This document shows positions 45,698 to 54,416 of a stretch of DNA of 64,000 bases, piece after piece. The position numbers and the translations under genes were made by a program. The notes beneath the pieces were generated by a model. The model made no database searches. It was not told the origin of the DNA and saw only the letters and a program-made list of their open reading frames with translations. The DNA lies in the NCBI GenBank assembly GCA_039821605.1, contig JBCBNV010000006.1, positions 124,001 to 188,000 on the forward strand. Reading direction: 5' to 3'. The first letter of the stretch is position 1, and each line of letters opens with the position of its first letter. This stretch comes from CALBPI01 sp039821605 (GTDB taxonomy: Bacteria; Pseudomonadota; Gammaproteobacteria; Steroidobacterales; Woeseiaceae).

Positions 45698-46957
45698 TCA
45701 GCGATTCAGGATGCGCAGCTCGACGCGGCGGTTGGCGGCCTTGCCGGCAGCCGTACCGTTGTCCGCGACCGGCGATTCCTCACCGTAACCGCGCACCGAC
45801 AGGTTGTCGCCGTTGGCGCCGCGCTCGACCAGGTAGTTGCGTACCGTGCGGGCACGACGCTCCGAGAGAGACGCGTTGTAGGCAGCCGCACCGTCGCTAT
45901 CGGTGTGGCCGGCCACTTCAACGGCCAGGTCGGGGTTTTGTGCCAGCGTGGCGGCAGCCTCGTTGAGCACCGCTTCGGCACCTGGTAGGAGGCGATCCGA
46001 GTTGGTCTCGAAGTTCACGCCGGGCAGCTCGATGACGTCGCCCGCCTTGATCTCGCAACCGCGAACATCGACGTTGGCGCCTGCCGGGGTGTTCGGGCAG
46101 GCGTCGGCCGAGTTCTTGACGCCGTCACCGTCGTCGTCGCGCTCACAACCGTTGGCATCGACATCAGCGCCGCGCGGCGTGTTCGGGCACTTGTCCGCCG
46201 AGTTCTTGACGCCATCGCCATCATCATCGCGCTCACAACCGTTCGCGTCGACGCTCGCGCCAGCGGCCGTGTTCGGGCACTGATCGGCGGAGTTCTTGAC
46301 GCCGTCGCCATCGTCATCGCGCTCACAACCGCTGGAATCAACGGCAATGCCCGGAGGGGTATTCGGGCAGCGGTCCGTCATGTCCGGCACGCCATCTCCG
46401 TCGCTGTCGATGATCTTGGTCTTCTTGTCGCCAAATGCGAACTGCAAGCCGACGCTGTATATGCTGTCGCTGAATTCGCCGCCACCGAGCTCGTTGCGCA
46501 GCCGGTACTGGAAGCGCAGCCCGAATCGGTCTGACGTTGAGATCAGGAAGCCCGCGCCAATGTTGGCCGCGAGACGGTCCGTGTCTCGACCGCTATCAAA
46601 GTCGATCTGCAGGTTGCTGAGGCCGGCCAGCAGGTAGGGGGAAACGAGACTGTCGCGGTCGAATACGGCGAGACCGTTGATACCGAGCTCGAGGTGGTCC
46701 TGGCCGTTGCTTGCCGGGAACCCGTTCAGCGACGCTGTGTGCGCGAAGGCCTCGACGCTCCAGCGTTCCGTGTAGGTGTAGCCAATCGCCAGCGAGCCGC
46801 CGAAGTCGTCATCGACACTGCGATCGGTGTCATCGTCAACGAAGTCCGCGAACGGCGTAACGTAGATCTGGCCTTCGCCGTCAGCAGCGGGCGCTGACAG
46901 CGCCAGCGACAATCCGGTGGCCAGCGCGAGCAGGCGCGTCAAAGCTCGAAAAGACAT
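45698..46957 (-). CDS. OmpA-family outer membrane protein with type-3 calcium repeats
   Basis: 419 aa with a signal peptide (cleavage near SAPA-ADG). Residues about 28-177 form an eight-stranded-barrel-like domain. Residues about 180-300 hold four near-identical 30-residue thrombospondin type-3 repeats (ERDDDGDGVKNSADxCPNT, Cys at both ends). The C-terminal OmpA/MotB domain has DLAVEVAGHTDSDGAAAYN and a final NRRVEL. It ties the outer membrane to peptidoglycan. ATG 46957, GGGAGGAA upstream. Confidence 0.93.
   Translation of the reverse strand: MSFRALTRLLALATGLSLALSAPAADGEGQIYVTPFADFVDDDTDRSVDDDFGGSLAIGYTYTERWSVEAFAHTASLNGFPASNGQDHLELGINGLAVFDRDSLVSPYLLAGLSNLQIDFDSGRDTDRLAANIGAGFLISTSDRFGLRFQYRLRNELGGGEFSDSIYSVGLQFAFGDKKTKIIDSDGDGVPDMTDRCPNTPPGIAVDSSGCERDDDGDGVKNSADQCPNTAAGASVDANGCERDDDGDGVKNSADKCPNTPRGADVDANGCERDDDGDGVKNSADACPNTPAGANVDVRGCEIKAGDVIELPGVNFETNSDRLLPGAEAVLNEAAATLAQNPDLAVEVAGHTDSDGAAAYNASLSERRARTVRNYLVERGANGDNLSVRGYGEESPVADNGTAAGKAANRRVELRILNR
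46051..46410. repeat. 90-bp coding repeats in the OmpA gene
   Basis: Four copies of about 90 bp, recognisable from CGCTCACAACC at 46140, 46230 and 46320 and a diverged copy nearer 46051. They encode the calcium-binding repeats. Their high identity makes copy-number change possible. Confidence 0.8.
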
Positions 46958-47146
46958 GTGTATTCCTCCCAGGGAATCATTAAGTGTCAGCGGCTAGTGT
47001 CCCGCGCCGCCGACATCATCCGCGTATTGTGCGAGAACGACCGGGCCGGGACAACTGCGCACGTCTGTTTCGCAACCGATTCCGGCGCGTTGGCGAAAAC
47101 CCGAGCGCGCGGCGACAGTCGCCCGGAATCCGGCCCAGGACCTGAA

Positions 47147-48700
47147 ATGACCCAGCACTGCAGAAACCTCATCCTCATACTCGGCGACCAGCTCGATGCG
47201 CAGCACTCAGCGCTTGCGGCCGCCGATCCTGCGCTAGATCAGGTGCTCATGGTCGAGTGCGCGGAGGAGTCAACGCACGTCTGGACTCACAAACACCGCA
47301 TCACCGTATTTCTCTCGGCCATGCGCCACTACGCCGAAACGCTGCGCGAGGCCGGTTGGACGCTGACCTACCGCGACCTCGACGAGGGGCTCTCACACAT
47401 CGTCGAAGGCCTCGGCGAGGCGATCGCCGCGCTGCAACCCGAGGCCGTCTGGGTCGTACGTCCGGGCGAGTGGCGTTTGCTCGACGCCATCGAGCAGCAC
47501 TGCGCCGGTGCTGGTATCGCGTTCCGGCTGTTCGAGGACAGCCACTTCTACGATGGGCCCGAGAGCTTCACGGCCTGGGCGCGCGGGCGCAAGTCGCTCA
47601 CCATGGAGTACTTCTACCGCGAGCAGCGCAAGCGCTTCGACGTGCTCATGGACGGCAAGGCACCCGCCGGCGGCAGCTGGAATTACGACGCCGACAACCG
47701 CCAGAGCTTCGGCAAGACTGGCCCCGGCGACCTGCCGGACATCCCCCGCTTCGAACCCGATGCGATCACCCAAGCCGTCATCGAGGCGGTCAATGCACGG
47801 TTCCCAGAACACCCGGGGCAGCTCGAGCACTTCGCCTGGGCCGTGACGCGTGAGGACGCGGTGGCCGCACTGCAGACCTTCATCGAGACGCGGCTGCCCC
47901 TCTACGGTCGCTATCAGGATGCTATGTGGCAGGGCGAGCCTTTTCTCTACCACGCCCTCATCGGTGCCACGCTCAACCTGAAGCTCATCAACCCGCGCGA
48001 AGCCGTGCAGGCCGCCGAGCAGGCCTGGCACGCCGACCCCGAACGCTATCCACTCGCCGCCGTCGAGGGCTTCATCCGCCAGATCCTGGGCTGGCGCGAG
48101 TTCATCCGCGGCGTCTACTGGCACGAGATGCCCGACTACAAGTCACGTAATCACTTCGGACACGAGCGGCCGCTGCCCGCGTGGTTCTGGACGGCTGACA
48201 CGCGCATGAATTGCCTCAAGCAGTGCATCGGCGACACGATCGAGAACGGCTACGCGCATCACATCCAGCGGCTCATGGTGATCGGGAACTACGCAACGCT
48301 GGCGGGTTTGCTACCCGCTGATGTCTGCGACTGGTTCCTGGCCGTGTACGTTGACGCCGTTGAGTGGGTCGAGCTGCCCAACGTGCTGGGCATGGCGCTG
48401 CACGGCGACGGCGGCGTTGTGGGCTCGAAACCCTATGTCGCGAGCGGCGCCTACATCAATCGCATGAGCAACTATTGCAAGGGCTGCAGCTACAGCGTGA
48501 CGCAACGCACGGGCGACAAGGCCTGCCCGTTCAACGCGTTGTACTGGGATTTCCTGGCCCGCCACCGCAAGGCGCTGTCGACCACGCCGCGCATGCGCAT
48601 GGTGCTCAAGAACCTCGACCGCTGGAGCGAAGAAGAGGTTGCCGCGATCGAAGCCACGGCGCAGACGCACCGCGACGCACTGGACGCCGCCGTGGGCTAG
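47147..48700 (+). CDS. FeS cryptochrome/photolyase-related protein (PhrB/CryB type)
   Basis: 517 aa, length typical of the FeS-BCP prokaryotic (6-4)-photolyase group. The N-terminal LILILGDQLDAQHSAL Rossmann-like domain binds the antenna cofactor and the helical C-terminal half the FAD. Four cysteines for a [4Fe-4S] cluster occur in MNCLKQC, NYCKGCSY and KACPFN. It likely repairs UV photoproducts with light or acts as a light sensor. ATG 47147 with AGGA at 6-7 nt. The gap 46958-47146 contains the OmpA promoter region and no gene. Ends with a 4-nt overlap with the cytochrome gene. Confidence 0.93.
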   Translation: MTQHCRNLILILGDQLDAQHSALAAADPALDQVLMVECAEESTHVWTHKHRITVFLSAMRHYAETLREAGWTLTYRDLDEGLSHIVEGLGEAIAALQPEAVWVVRPGEWRLLDAIEQHCAGAGIAFRLFEDSHFYDGPESFTAWARGRKSLTMEYFYREQRKRFDVLMDGKAPAGGSWNYDADNRQSFGKTGPGDLPDIPRFEPDAITQAVIEAVNARFPEHPGQLEHFAWAVTREDAVAALQTFIETRLPLYGRYQDAMWQGEPFLYHALIGATLNLKLINPREAVQAAEQAWHADPERYPLAAVEGFIRQILGWREFIRGVYWHEMPDYKSRNHFGHERPLPAWFWTADTRMNCLKQCIGDTIENGYAHHIQRLMVIGNYATLAGLLPADVCDWFLAVYVDAVEWVELPNVLGMALHGDGGVVGSKPYVASGAYINRMSNYCKGCSYSVTQRTGDKACPFNALYWDFLARHRKALSTTPRMRMVLKNLDRWSEEEVAAIEATAQTHRDALDAAVG

Positions 48701-49347
48701 TCCGACTTCTTGGTCGTGTACAACCCGTCCTGGGCTGCGAAATAGGCCGCGAGATCCTTGATATCGCGCTTGCTGAGCACTGCGGACAGCCCAGCCATCA
48801 CGGCATTGTTCCGCTGGTTGTAACCTGCGGTTTCTTCCTTGTTGGCCAGCTGGTACTGGAGCAACGCGTTCTCGAGGTAACTCTCGTGCTGGCCCGCCAG
48901 GTTGGGCCAGATCTCGTTGGCGCTGACACCGCGTTCGCCGTGGCAGGCCACGCAGGTTTGCGATTTTTCCTTGCCGCGCTCGACACCCGACGTCACGACG
49001 TCGGCGTCCTTGATCTCACCGAGACTCCCGAAGTAGGCCGCGATGTCCTTGATGTCCTGGTCCGACAGCGACCAGGCCTGCGCGCGCATCGTGGCGTGCG
49101 AACGCTCGCCGCTGCGGTAGGCCTTGAGGGCAATCTCGATGTAGGCCGCGTGCTGACCACCCAGCATCGGTACCCGGTAAGAGGGGTACTGGTTGCGGTA
49201 GCCCTCGATGCCGTGGCAGCCGAGGCAGGTGTACGACAACACCTTGCCGCGCTCTGCATCGCCCTGGGCGTTTGCGGGTGCCGCAAGCACTCCGAGAACC
49301 GTAGCCAGCAACGCTGCAAGGGCGCCGGCAATACGTCGATTGGTCAT
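48697..49347 (-). CDS. dihaem cytochrome c (c4-like)
   Basis: 216 aa with a signal peptide (AANA-QGD near residue 28). Two CxxCH haem motifs, CLGCH (about residues 41-45) and CVACH (about residues 131-135), each followed by a Met-rich helix with an axial ligand candidate, as in the two-domain periplasmic cytochrome c4 electron carrier. ATG 49347 overlaps the TGA of the preceding small ORF (ATGA). Confidence 0.92.
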   Translation of the reverse strand: MTNRRIAGALAALLATVLGVLAAPANAQGDAERGKVLSYTCLGCHGIEGYRNQYPSYRVPMLGGQHAAYIEIALKAYRSGERSHATMRAQAWSLSDQDIKDIAAYFGSLGEIKDADVVTSGVERGKEKSQTCVACHGERGVSANEIWPNLAGQHESYLENALLQYQLANKEETAGYNQRNNAVMAGLSAVLSKRDIKDLAAYFAAQDGLYTTKKSD

Positions 49348-49526
49348 TCGCTGTCCCGTTCTTGGTGTGTGCCGGCCACGGTCGCGGCAACGGCAGGCCG
49401 CATTGCGGCCGGTTCCTTGTAGTGGGCGCAATAGTAGTGCGTGGCCCCGCGCATTTCCACCAGGGCGGCGAGGATTTGCGACGCGTTGCGCAGTGCGTCG
49501 CGCGCGTCCAGATGGGCCAGCGCCAC
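49344..49526 (-). CDS. 60-aa ORF coupled to the cytochrome gene
   Basis: Starts with GTG 49526 and ends in an ATGA overlap with the cytochrome c start. It reads ALAHLDARDALRNASQ and later a THYYCAHYKEP segment; no family recognised. Its frame is open for some 16 codons upstream of the GTG with no better start. The overlap argues that it is translated, but the GTG lacks a good ribosome-binding site. Confidence 0.4.
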   Translation of the reverse strand: MALAHLDARDALRNASQILAALVEMRGATHYYCAHYKEPAAMRPAVAATVAGTHQERDSE

Positions 49527-49593
49527 ATGCCTTGGACACGCCTGAAACGCGGCGACGGTCGAGGCCGGCGGGCACCCGTGGCATCATGCGCCG

Positions 49594-50811
49594 ATGCGCA
49601 AGTTACTCATTGTTATTGCGACACTGCTCATCGTTGTCGCACTCGCAGGTCCGGCCCTCACTGGCCGGCTCGTCGAAAACGCCGTCTCCGGGGAGGGCAA
49701 CCCGCTCGAAGCGAGCCTGCCGCCCTGGCTCGAGGCCGTCACGCACGACTACCGGCGGGGCTGGTTCAATGCGTCAAGCAACCTGCGGCTGGTCGTGACC
49801 GACCGGCAGCGCGCGGAACTGTTTGCCAATGTGCTGGGCCCGGGCGAATTCGGCGACCAGCCCGCGCTCACCGTCGTCAGCCGGGTGGCCCACGGCCCGC
49901 TCGTCGGCGTCCTGACCCCCGCGGCCGCCCAGATCGACAGCCTGCTGTTCACCGAGAACCAGGAAGGCCAGCGCGTGCAGCTGCCGCTGGGTGCACGTAC
50001 GACGTTCGGGTTGACCGGCAACATGCGCACAGAGTGGGCGCTGGCCGAGGGCGGCACTCTCACGCCACGGGGCGGCCCGACGCTGACCTGGACCGATGCG
50101 AACGGCGACTTTGAGGCCACAAGCGGCGGCAAAGCCGAGGCGGCCACCGTCAACATCGGCTCGATGAGCTTCGGCAACGGCGAGCAAACCTTCAACGACA
50201 TCGCGCTGGGATACGTCATGACGCGGTCCGACGCCACGACGTCGCTCGCCGCGGACTTTGCCTTTGACCTCGAGCAGATCGGCTCACCCGTCAACCGGAT
50301 TGCGGGCAGCGTCGGTGTCGACGATGTACCGACGGACGCGCTGCGCAACCTCACACCCTTGTTTCGCGACTTCGCGGCCATGGGTCCGGCCAACCTGCCC
50401 GCGTTGGCAGAACGCAACGAGCCGCTGATTCGCGCAGCGCTTGCGTCACCGCTGCCGCTGCGCTGGCGGCAGGTGGCTGGCACGGAATTTGGCGACATCC
50501 AGGTGCGGTTCGACATCGATCTGCCCGGCAACGACGCCATCGGCTCGACCGTGGGCGGGCAGGCGCTCCTCGCAGGCATCGCCGCGGCCACGACCATCGA
50601 TGGTCGAATCGAGTTGCCGACGGCGTTCGCAGACGCCATCGGTGCCACCGACCCGGGTCTCTACGAGCAACTTACGATGCTGCGGGGAATGGGCGTGTTG
50701 GCACCCGATCCCAGTGGCGACGTACTGACGATGGTTGTGGATTACTCGGGCGGCGAGCTGACCGTCAACGGCGCACCCGTGCCGACACCGCTCGGACCAA
50801 GATCACCGTAG
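49594..50811 (+). CDS. DUF945 (YdgA-like) family protein
   Basis: 405 aa. One N-terminal membrane helix (LLIVIATLLIVVALAGPALTG), then a large periplasmic beta-rich region with HDYRRGWFNASSNLRL, the family hallmark (Y..G...S). Biological role unknown. ATG 49594. The last 70 nt overlap the 3' end of the fused ABC-ATPase gene on the other strand. Confidence 0.85.
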   Translation: MRKLLIVIATLLIVVALAGPALTGRLVENAVSGEGNPLEASLPPWLEAVTHDYRRGWFNASSNLRLVVTDRQRAELFANVLGPGEFGDQPALTVVSRVAHGPLVGVLTPAAAQIDSLLFTENQEGQRVQLPLGARTTFGLTGNMRTEWALAEGGTLTPRGGPTLTWTDANGDFEATSGGKAEAATVNIGSMSFGNGEQTFNDIALGYVMTRSDATTSLAADFAFDLEQIGSPVNRIAGSVGVDDVPTDALRNLTPLFRDFAAMGPANLPALAERNEPLIRAALASPLPLRWRQVAGTEFGDIQVRFDIDLPGNDAIGSTVGGQALLAGIAAATTIDGRIELPTAFADAIGATDPGLYEQLTMLRGMGVLAPDPSGDVLTMVVDYSGGELTVNGAPVPTPLGPRSP

Positions 50812-52622
50812 TCGGGCGCACCGAGGTCCAGTACCTCCGCGTGGTGGCAGGCCACGCGCCGCACCCCATCGCCGTCGAGTACGCGTAGCTCGGGCAACGA
50901 CGACGCGCACGCGTCCGTCGCGTGCGCGCAACGCTGCCGGTACGGGCAGCCCGGCGGCAGATTCCAGGGCGCGGGGATCTCGAACTGTGTCGCGGGCCGG
51001 TCGCGGCGGCGCTCGATGACGGGATCCGGAATGGGTGCGGCCTGCAGCAGGGCACGCGTGTAGGGATGACGTGGGGCGCTGTACAAGGCCTGCACGGGGC
51101 CCGCCTCGACGACGCGCCCGAGGTACATGACGATCACGCGGTCGCTGACTTCGCGCACCACGGCCAAATCATGCGCGATAAACACGATGGCCAGCGACAG
51201 CTCGCGCTGCAATTCGTCGAGCAGCGACAAAATGCCGGCCTGAACCGTGACATCGAGCGCACTCACCGCCTCGTCACAGATGAGGACGCGCGGCTGCGTC
51301 ATGAGCGCCCGCGCGATGCCGATGCGCTGGCACTGGCCGCCCGAGAACTCGTGGGGGTAGCGATTGAGCATGCTCGCGTCGAGACCGACGCGCTCGAGCA
51401 TCTCGATGACGCGGCTGCGGCAGGCACCGCGCTCGCGAACGAGACCGTGCACTAGCGCCGGCTCCTCCACGGTCTGCTCAATAGTCATGCGCGGATCGAG
51501 CGACCCCAGCGGGTCCTGGAAGACGAAGGTCAGGTCGCGGCGGGCGCGACGCAGCGCCTCACCGCGCAAACCCGAGAACGGCCGACCGAGGTACTGCACC
51601 TCGCCGCTTTCGCGCCCGATATCGAGTAGCGCACGCGCCAGCGATGATTTTCCACAACCCGATTCGCCCACCACGCCCAGCGTCTCGCCCGGGTAGAGAT
51701 CGAGGTCCACGCCGCGCACAGCCGTGAATCGCCGCGGCCCGCGCCAGCCCGGTCGCGGCAACGGGTAACGCACGACGAGCTTGTCGGCCTGGAGCAAGGG
51801 CGCGACCGACCGATCGACCTCGCGTCGCGTGGGCCCGGGCCGGTCAAGCCGCGGCACGGCCTCGATGAGTGCCTGCGTACAGGCCGTCTGCGGGCTGGCG
51901 AACACGGTCTCCGTGGGGCCCTCCTCGATAACCCGGCCCTGATCCATGACCACGAGTCGATCGCAGACGCCCGCAACGACACCCAGGTCGTGAGAGATCA
52001 GAATCAGCGCCGTGCGGAATGATTCGCGCAGCTCGCCGAGCAGTTGCAGGATGCTGGCCTGCACGGTCACATCAAGCGCCGTCGTCGGCTCGTCGGCGAT
52101 GAGAATGTCGGGACGGCAGAGCAATGCGGCGGCAATCATCACGCGCTGGCGCATGCCGCCCGAGTACTCGTGCGGGTAGCTCGACAGGCGTCGCCGTGCC
52201 GCGGGCAGCTTCACGGCATCAAGCATGCGCACCACTTCATTGCGCGCCATGGTCTCGTTCATGTTGCGCTGTTCGATCAACACCCGCGAGAGTTGCTGGC
52301 CGATCGTCAGGTAGGGGTTCAGCGAGGTCATCGGGTCCTGAAACACGATCGACAAGCGCCGACCGCGGACACCGCGCAGCGCCTTCTCATCGAGGTTCAG
52401 GATTTCCTCGCCGTCGAGCAGCACGCTGCCCGTCGCGCGACCGTTCTCGGATAACAGGCCCATGATGGCCGCCATGGCCTGGCTCTTCCCGCTGCCGGAC
52501 TCACCCACAATGCCCACGGACTCCTGCGGCTCGAGCCGCAGGTCGAGATTGCGGACTGCGTGCACATCGGCATCGTCCGTCTCGAAGTGCACGTTGAGGT
52601 CGTCGACACGCAGCAGACTCAT
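50742..52622 (-). CDS. peptide ABC importer, fused dual ATPase (OppDF-type)
   Basis: 626 aa, two nucleotide-binding domains in one chain. NBD1 has GESGSGKSQAM, SGGMRQRVMIAAAL and LIADEPTTALDV. NBD2 has GESGCGKSSLA, EFSGGQCQRIGIARAL and LICDEAVSALDV, then the Opp-type C-terminal segment with a Cys-rich PGCPYRQRCAHATDAC. The length resembles GsiA/YejF-style fused ATPases. It energises import by the two permeases; its start overlaps the OppC-like stop by 4 nt. Convergent overlap of 70 nt with the DUF945 gene. Confidence 0.93.
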   Translation of the reverse strand: MSLLRVDDLNVHFETDDADVHAVRNLDLRLEPQESVGIVGESGSGKSQAMAAIMGLLSENGRATGSVLLDGEEILNLDEKALRGVRGRRLSIVFQDPMTSLNPYLTIGQQLSRVLIEQRNMNETMARNEVVRMLDAVKLPAARRRLSSYPHEYSGGMRQRVMIAAALLCRPDILIADEPTTALDVTVQASILQLLGELRESFRTALILISHDLGVVAGVCDRLVVMDQGRVIEEGPTETVFASPQTACTQALIEAVPRLDRPGPTRREVDRSVAPLLQADKLVVRYPLPRPGWRGPRRFTAVRGVDLDLYPGETLGVVGESGCGKSSLARALLDIGRESGEVQYLGRPFSGLRGEALRRARRDLTFVFQDPLGSLDPRMTIEQTVEEPALVHGLVRERGACRSRVIEMLERVGLDASMLNRYPHEFSGGQCQRIGIARALMTQPRVLICDEAVSALDVTVQAGILSLLDELQRELSLAIVFIAHDLAVVREVSDRVIVMYLGRVVEAGPVQALYSAPRHPYTRALLQAAPIPDPVIERRRDRPATQFEIPAPWNLPPGCPYRQRCAHATDACASSLPELRVLDGDGVRRVACHHAEVLDLGAPDYGDLGPSGVGTGAPLTVSSPPE

Positions 52623-53500
52623 CGGTGGCGGTCCTTTGGATCGAGCGCGTCGCGCAGGCCGTCACCAATGAAGTTCAGACACACGAGCGACACCGCCAGC
52701 AATGTGGCCGGGAACAGCAGCACCCAGGGCGCCGTGCTCATGACCTGCGTGCCCTGCTGCACGAGCGCGCCCCAGGAAGTCATAGGCTCCTGGACACCAA
52801 GCCCCAGAAAACTCAGGAACGACTCGATGAGAATGACCTGCGGCACCGTGAGCGTCGCGTAGACGACCACGATGCCCGCGAGATTGGGCACGATGTGGCG
52901 GAAGATGATGCGCCGGCGCGAAGCACCGATGACCTCTGCCGCCTGCACAAATTCTCGGCCCCGCAGGGCCAGCGTCTGGCCGCGCACGATGCGCGCCATG
53001 TCGAGCCAGTTCACGGCACCGATGGCCACGAAGATCAGGATAATGTTGCGACCGAACAGCACCATCAGCAGGATCACAAAGAACATGAACGGGATCGCAT
53101 AGAAAATGTCGACCACCCGCATCATGAGATGGTCGATGCGACCGCCCAGGTAGCCCGCCGTCGCGCCCCAGACCACGCCAAACACAAGACTCACGACCGT
53201 GGCCACGAGTCCGACCATGAGCGAGATGCGCCCGCCCTGCATGGTGCGTACAAACAGGTCCCGGCCGAGGTCGTCGGTGCCGAACCAGTGTTGCCCGGTG
53301 AATTGCGGCGGCTGCTGTGCAAAGTCCAGGTTGATCGCGTAATAGGAATGCGGCGACAGCCAGGGCCCGACGATGGCGGCCAGCACAATGACGCCAAGCA
53401 CGATGCAGCACGCGGCGAACAACTTGTCCCGGGCGATGGCACCCAGCGCATGGCGGGTCAGGCCGTGGCGTGGCGCGTTCGGTGTCGCACCCGATGCCAT
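52619..53500 (-). CDS. peptide ABC importer permease (OppC/DppC-like)
   Basis: 293 aa, six helices. The EAA loop lies in ASRRRIIFRHIVPNLAGIVVVY and the N-terminal TDDLGRDLFVRTMQGGRISL is diagnostic for the OppC group. It pairs with the upstream permease. One-nt overlap at its start with the OppB-like stop; 4-nt overlap (ATGA) with the ATPase gene. Confidence 0.93.
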   Translation of the reverse strand: MASGATPNAPRHGLTRHALGAIARDKLFAACCIVLGVIVLAAIVGPWLSPHSYYAINLDFAQQPPQFTGQHWFGTDDLGRDLFVRTMQGGRISLMVGLVATVVSLVFGVVWGATAGYLGGRIDHLMMRVVDIFYAIPFMFFVILLMVLFGRNIILIFVAIGAVNWLDMARIVRGQTLALRGREFVQAAEVIGASRRRIIFRHIVPNLAGIVVVYATLTVPQVILIESFLSFLGLGVQEPMTSWGALVQQGTQVMSTAPWVLLFPATLLAVSLVCLNFIGDGLRDALDPKDRHR

Positions 53501-54414
53501 CAGTACCGCACCCGCGGGTCGAGCACGCCGTACAAGAGGTCGACGATGAGATTCATGACGATGAGCAGCGAGCTGTAGAGCACGACGAGACCCATAACGA
53601 GCGTGTAGTCGCGGTTCAGCGCGCCCTGAATGAACAGGCGCCCGATGCCGGGGATGTTGAAGATTTGCTCGATGACCACCGACCCCGTGAGCACGGCCGC
53701 GATCGCGGGTCCGAGGTAGGACACCACAGGTATCAGTGCGGGCTTCATGGCGTAGCGAAACACGAGCGTTCGTGAGGACAGTCCCTGCGAACGCGCCGTG
53801 CGGATGAACTGGCTCTTGAGCGTTTCCACGAGGCTCGCGCGCATGAGGCGGGCAACGTAGGCGAGCATGGGCAATGCCAGTGCGGACACGGGCAACACAT
53901 AATGCGCCGGAGTCTGCAGGCCGCTTGCGGGCAGCCAGCGCAACGTTACGGCGAACAGCAGCACGGCCAGTGGCGCGATGACGAACCCCGGCACAGAGAT
54001 CCCCGTCATCGAAACGGACATGAGCACGTGGTCGACCACGCTGTTCTGGCGCAGCGCGGCTGCGATGCCTATGGCGATACCCAGACCCGCACCCACGACG
54101 AGCGCGAGCAGGCCGAGTGTCGCTGACACGGGAAACGCGTCGGCAATGAGCTCGCCGACTGTGGATTGGGGGTAACGGTAAGAGGGACCGAAGTCGCCGC
54201 GCAGCAAACCGCCGACGTAGTTGCCGAACTGCACCCAGAACGGTTCGTCGAGGCCGTAGGCTGCGTTGAGGCGCGCCTCGGTTTCGGGCGGCAGCGCACG
54301 TTCGGTGTCGAACGGTCCCCCGGGTGCAGCGTGCACCAGCGAAAAAGCCAGTACGAGCACGAGCGCCAGCGTCGGCACCGCACTGATTAGTCGTGACACG
54401 GTGTAGCGAAGCAT
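53500..54414 (-). CDS. peptide ABC importer permease (OppB/DppB-like)
   Basis: 304 aa, six helices. The EAA-loop segment is ARSQGLSSRTLVFRYAMKPAL and the first helix leads into PGGPFDTERALPPETEARLN, as in OppB. It is 2 bp after the binding-protein gene. Substrate: probably peptides. Confidence 0.93.
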   Translation of the reverse strand: MLRYTVSRLISAVPTLALVLVLAFSLVHAAPGGPFDTERALPPETEARLNAAYGLDEPFWVQFGNYVGGLLRGDFGPSYRYPQSTVGELIADAFPVSATLGLLALVVGAGLGIAIGIAAALRQNSVVDHVLMSVSMTGISVPGFVIAPLAVLLFAVTLRWLPASGLQTPAHYVLPVSALALPMLAYVARLMRASLVETLKSQFIRTARSQGLSSRTLVFRYAMKPALIPVVSYLGPAIAAVLTGSVVIEQIFNIPGIGRLFIQGALNRDYTLVMGLVVLYSSLLIVMNLIVDLLYGVLDPRVRY

Positions 54415-54416
54415 CG

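Noticed and set aside
46051..46410. CRISPR-like periodic repeats
   Set aside because: The repeats are in frame within ompA, encode calcium-binding units and lack unique spacers.
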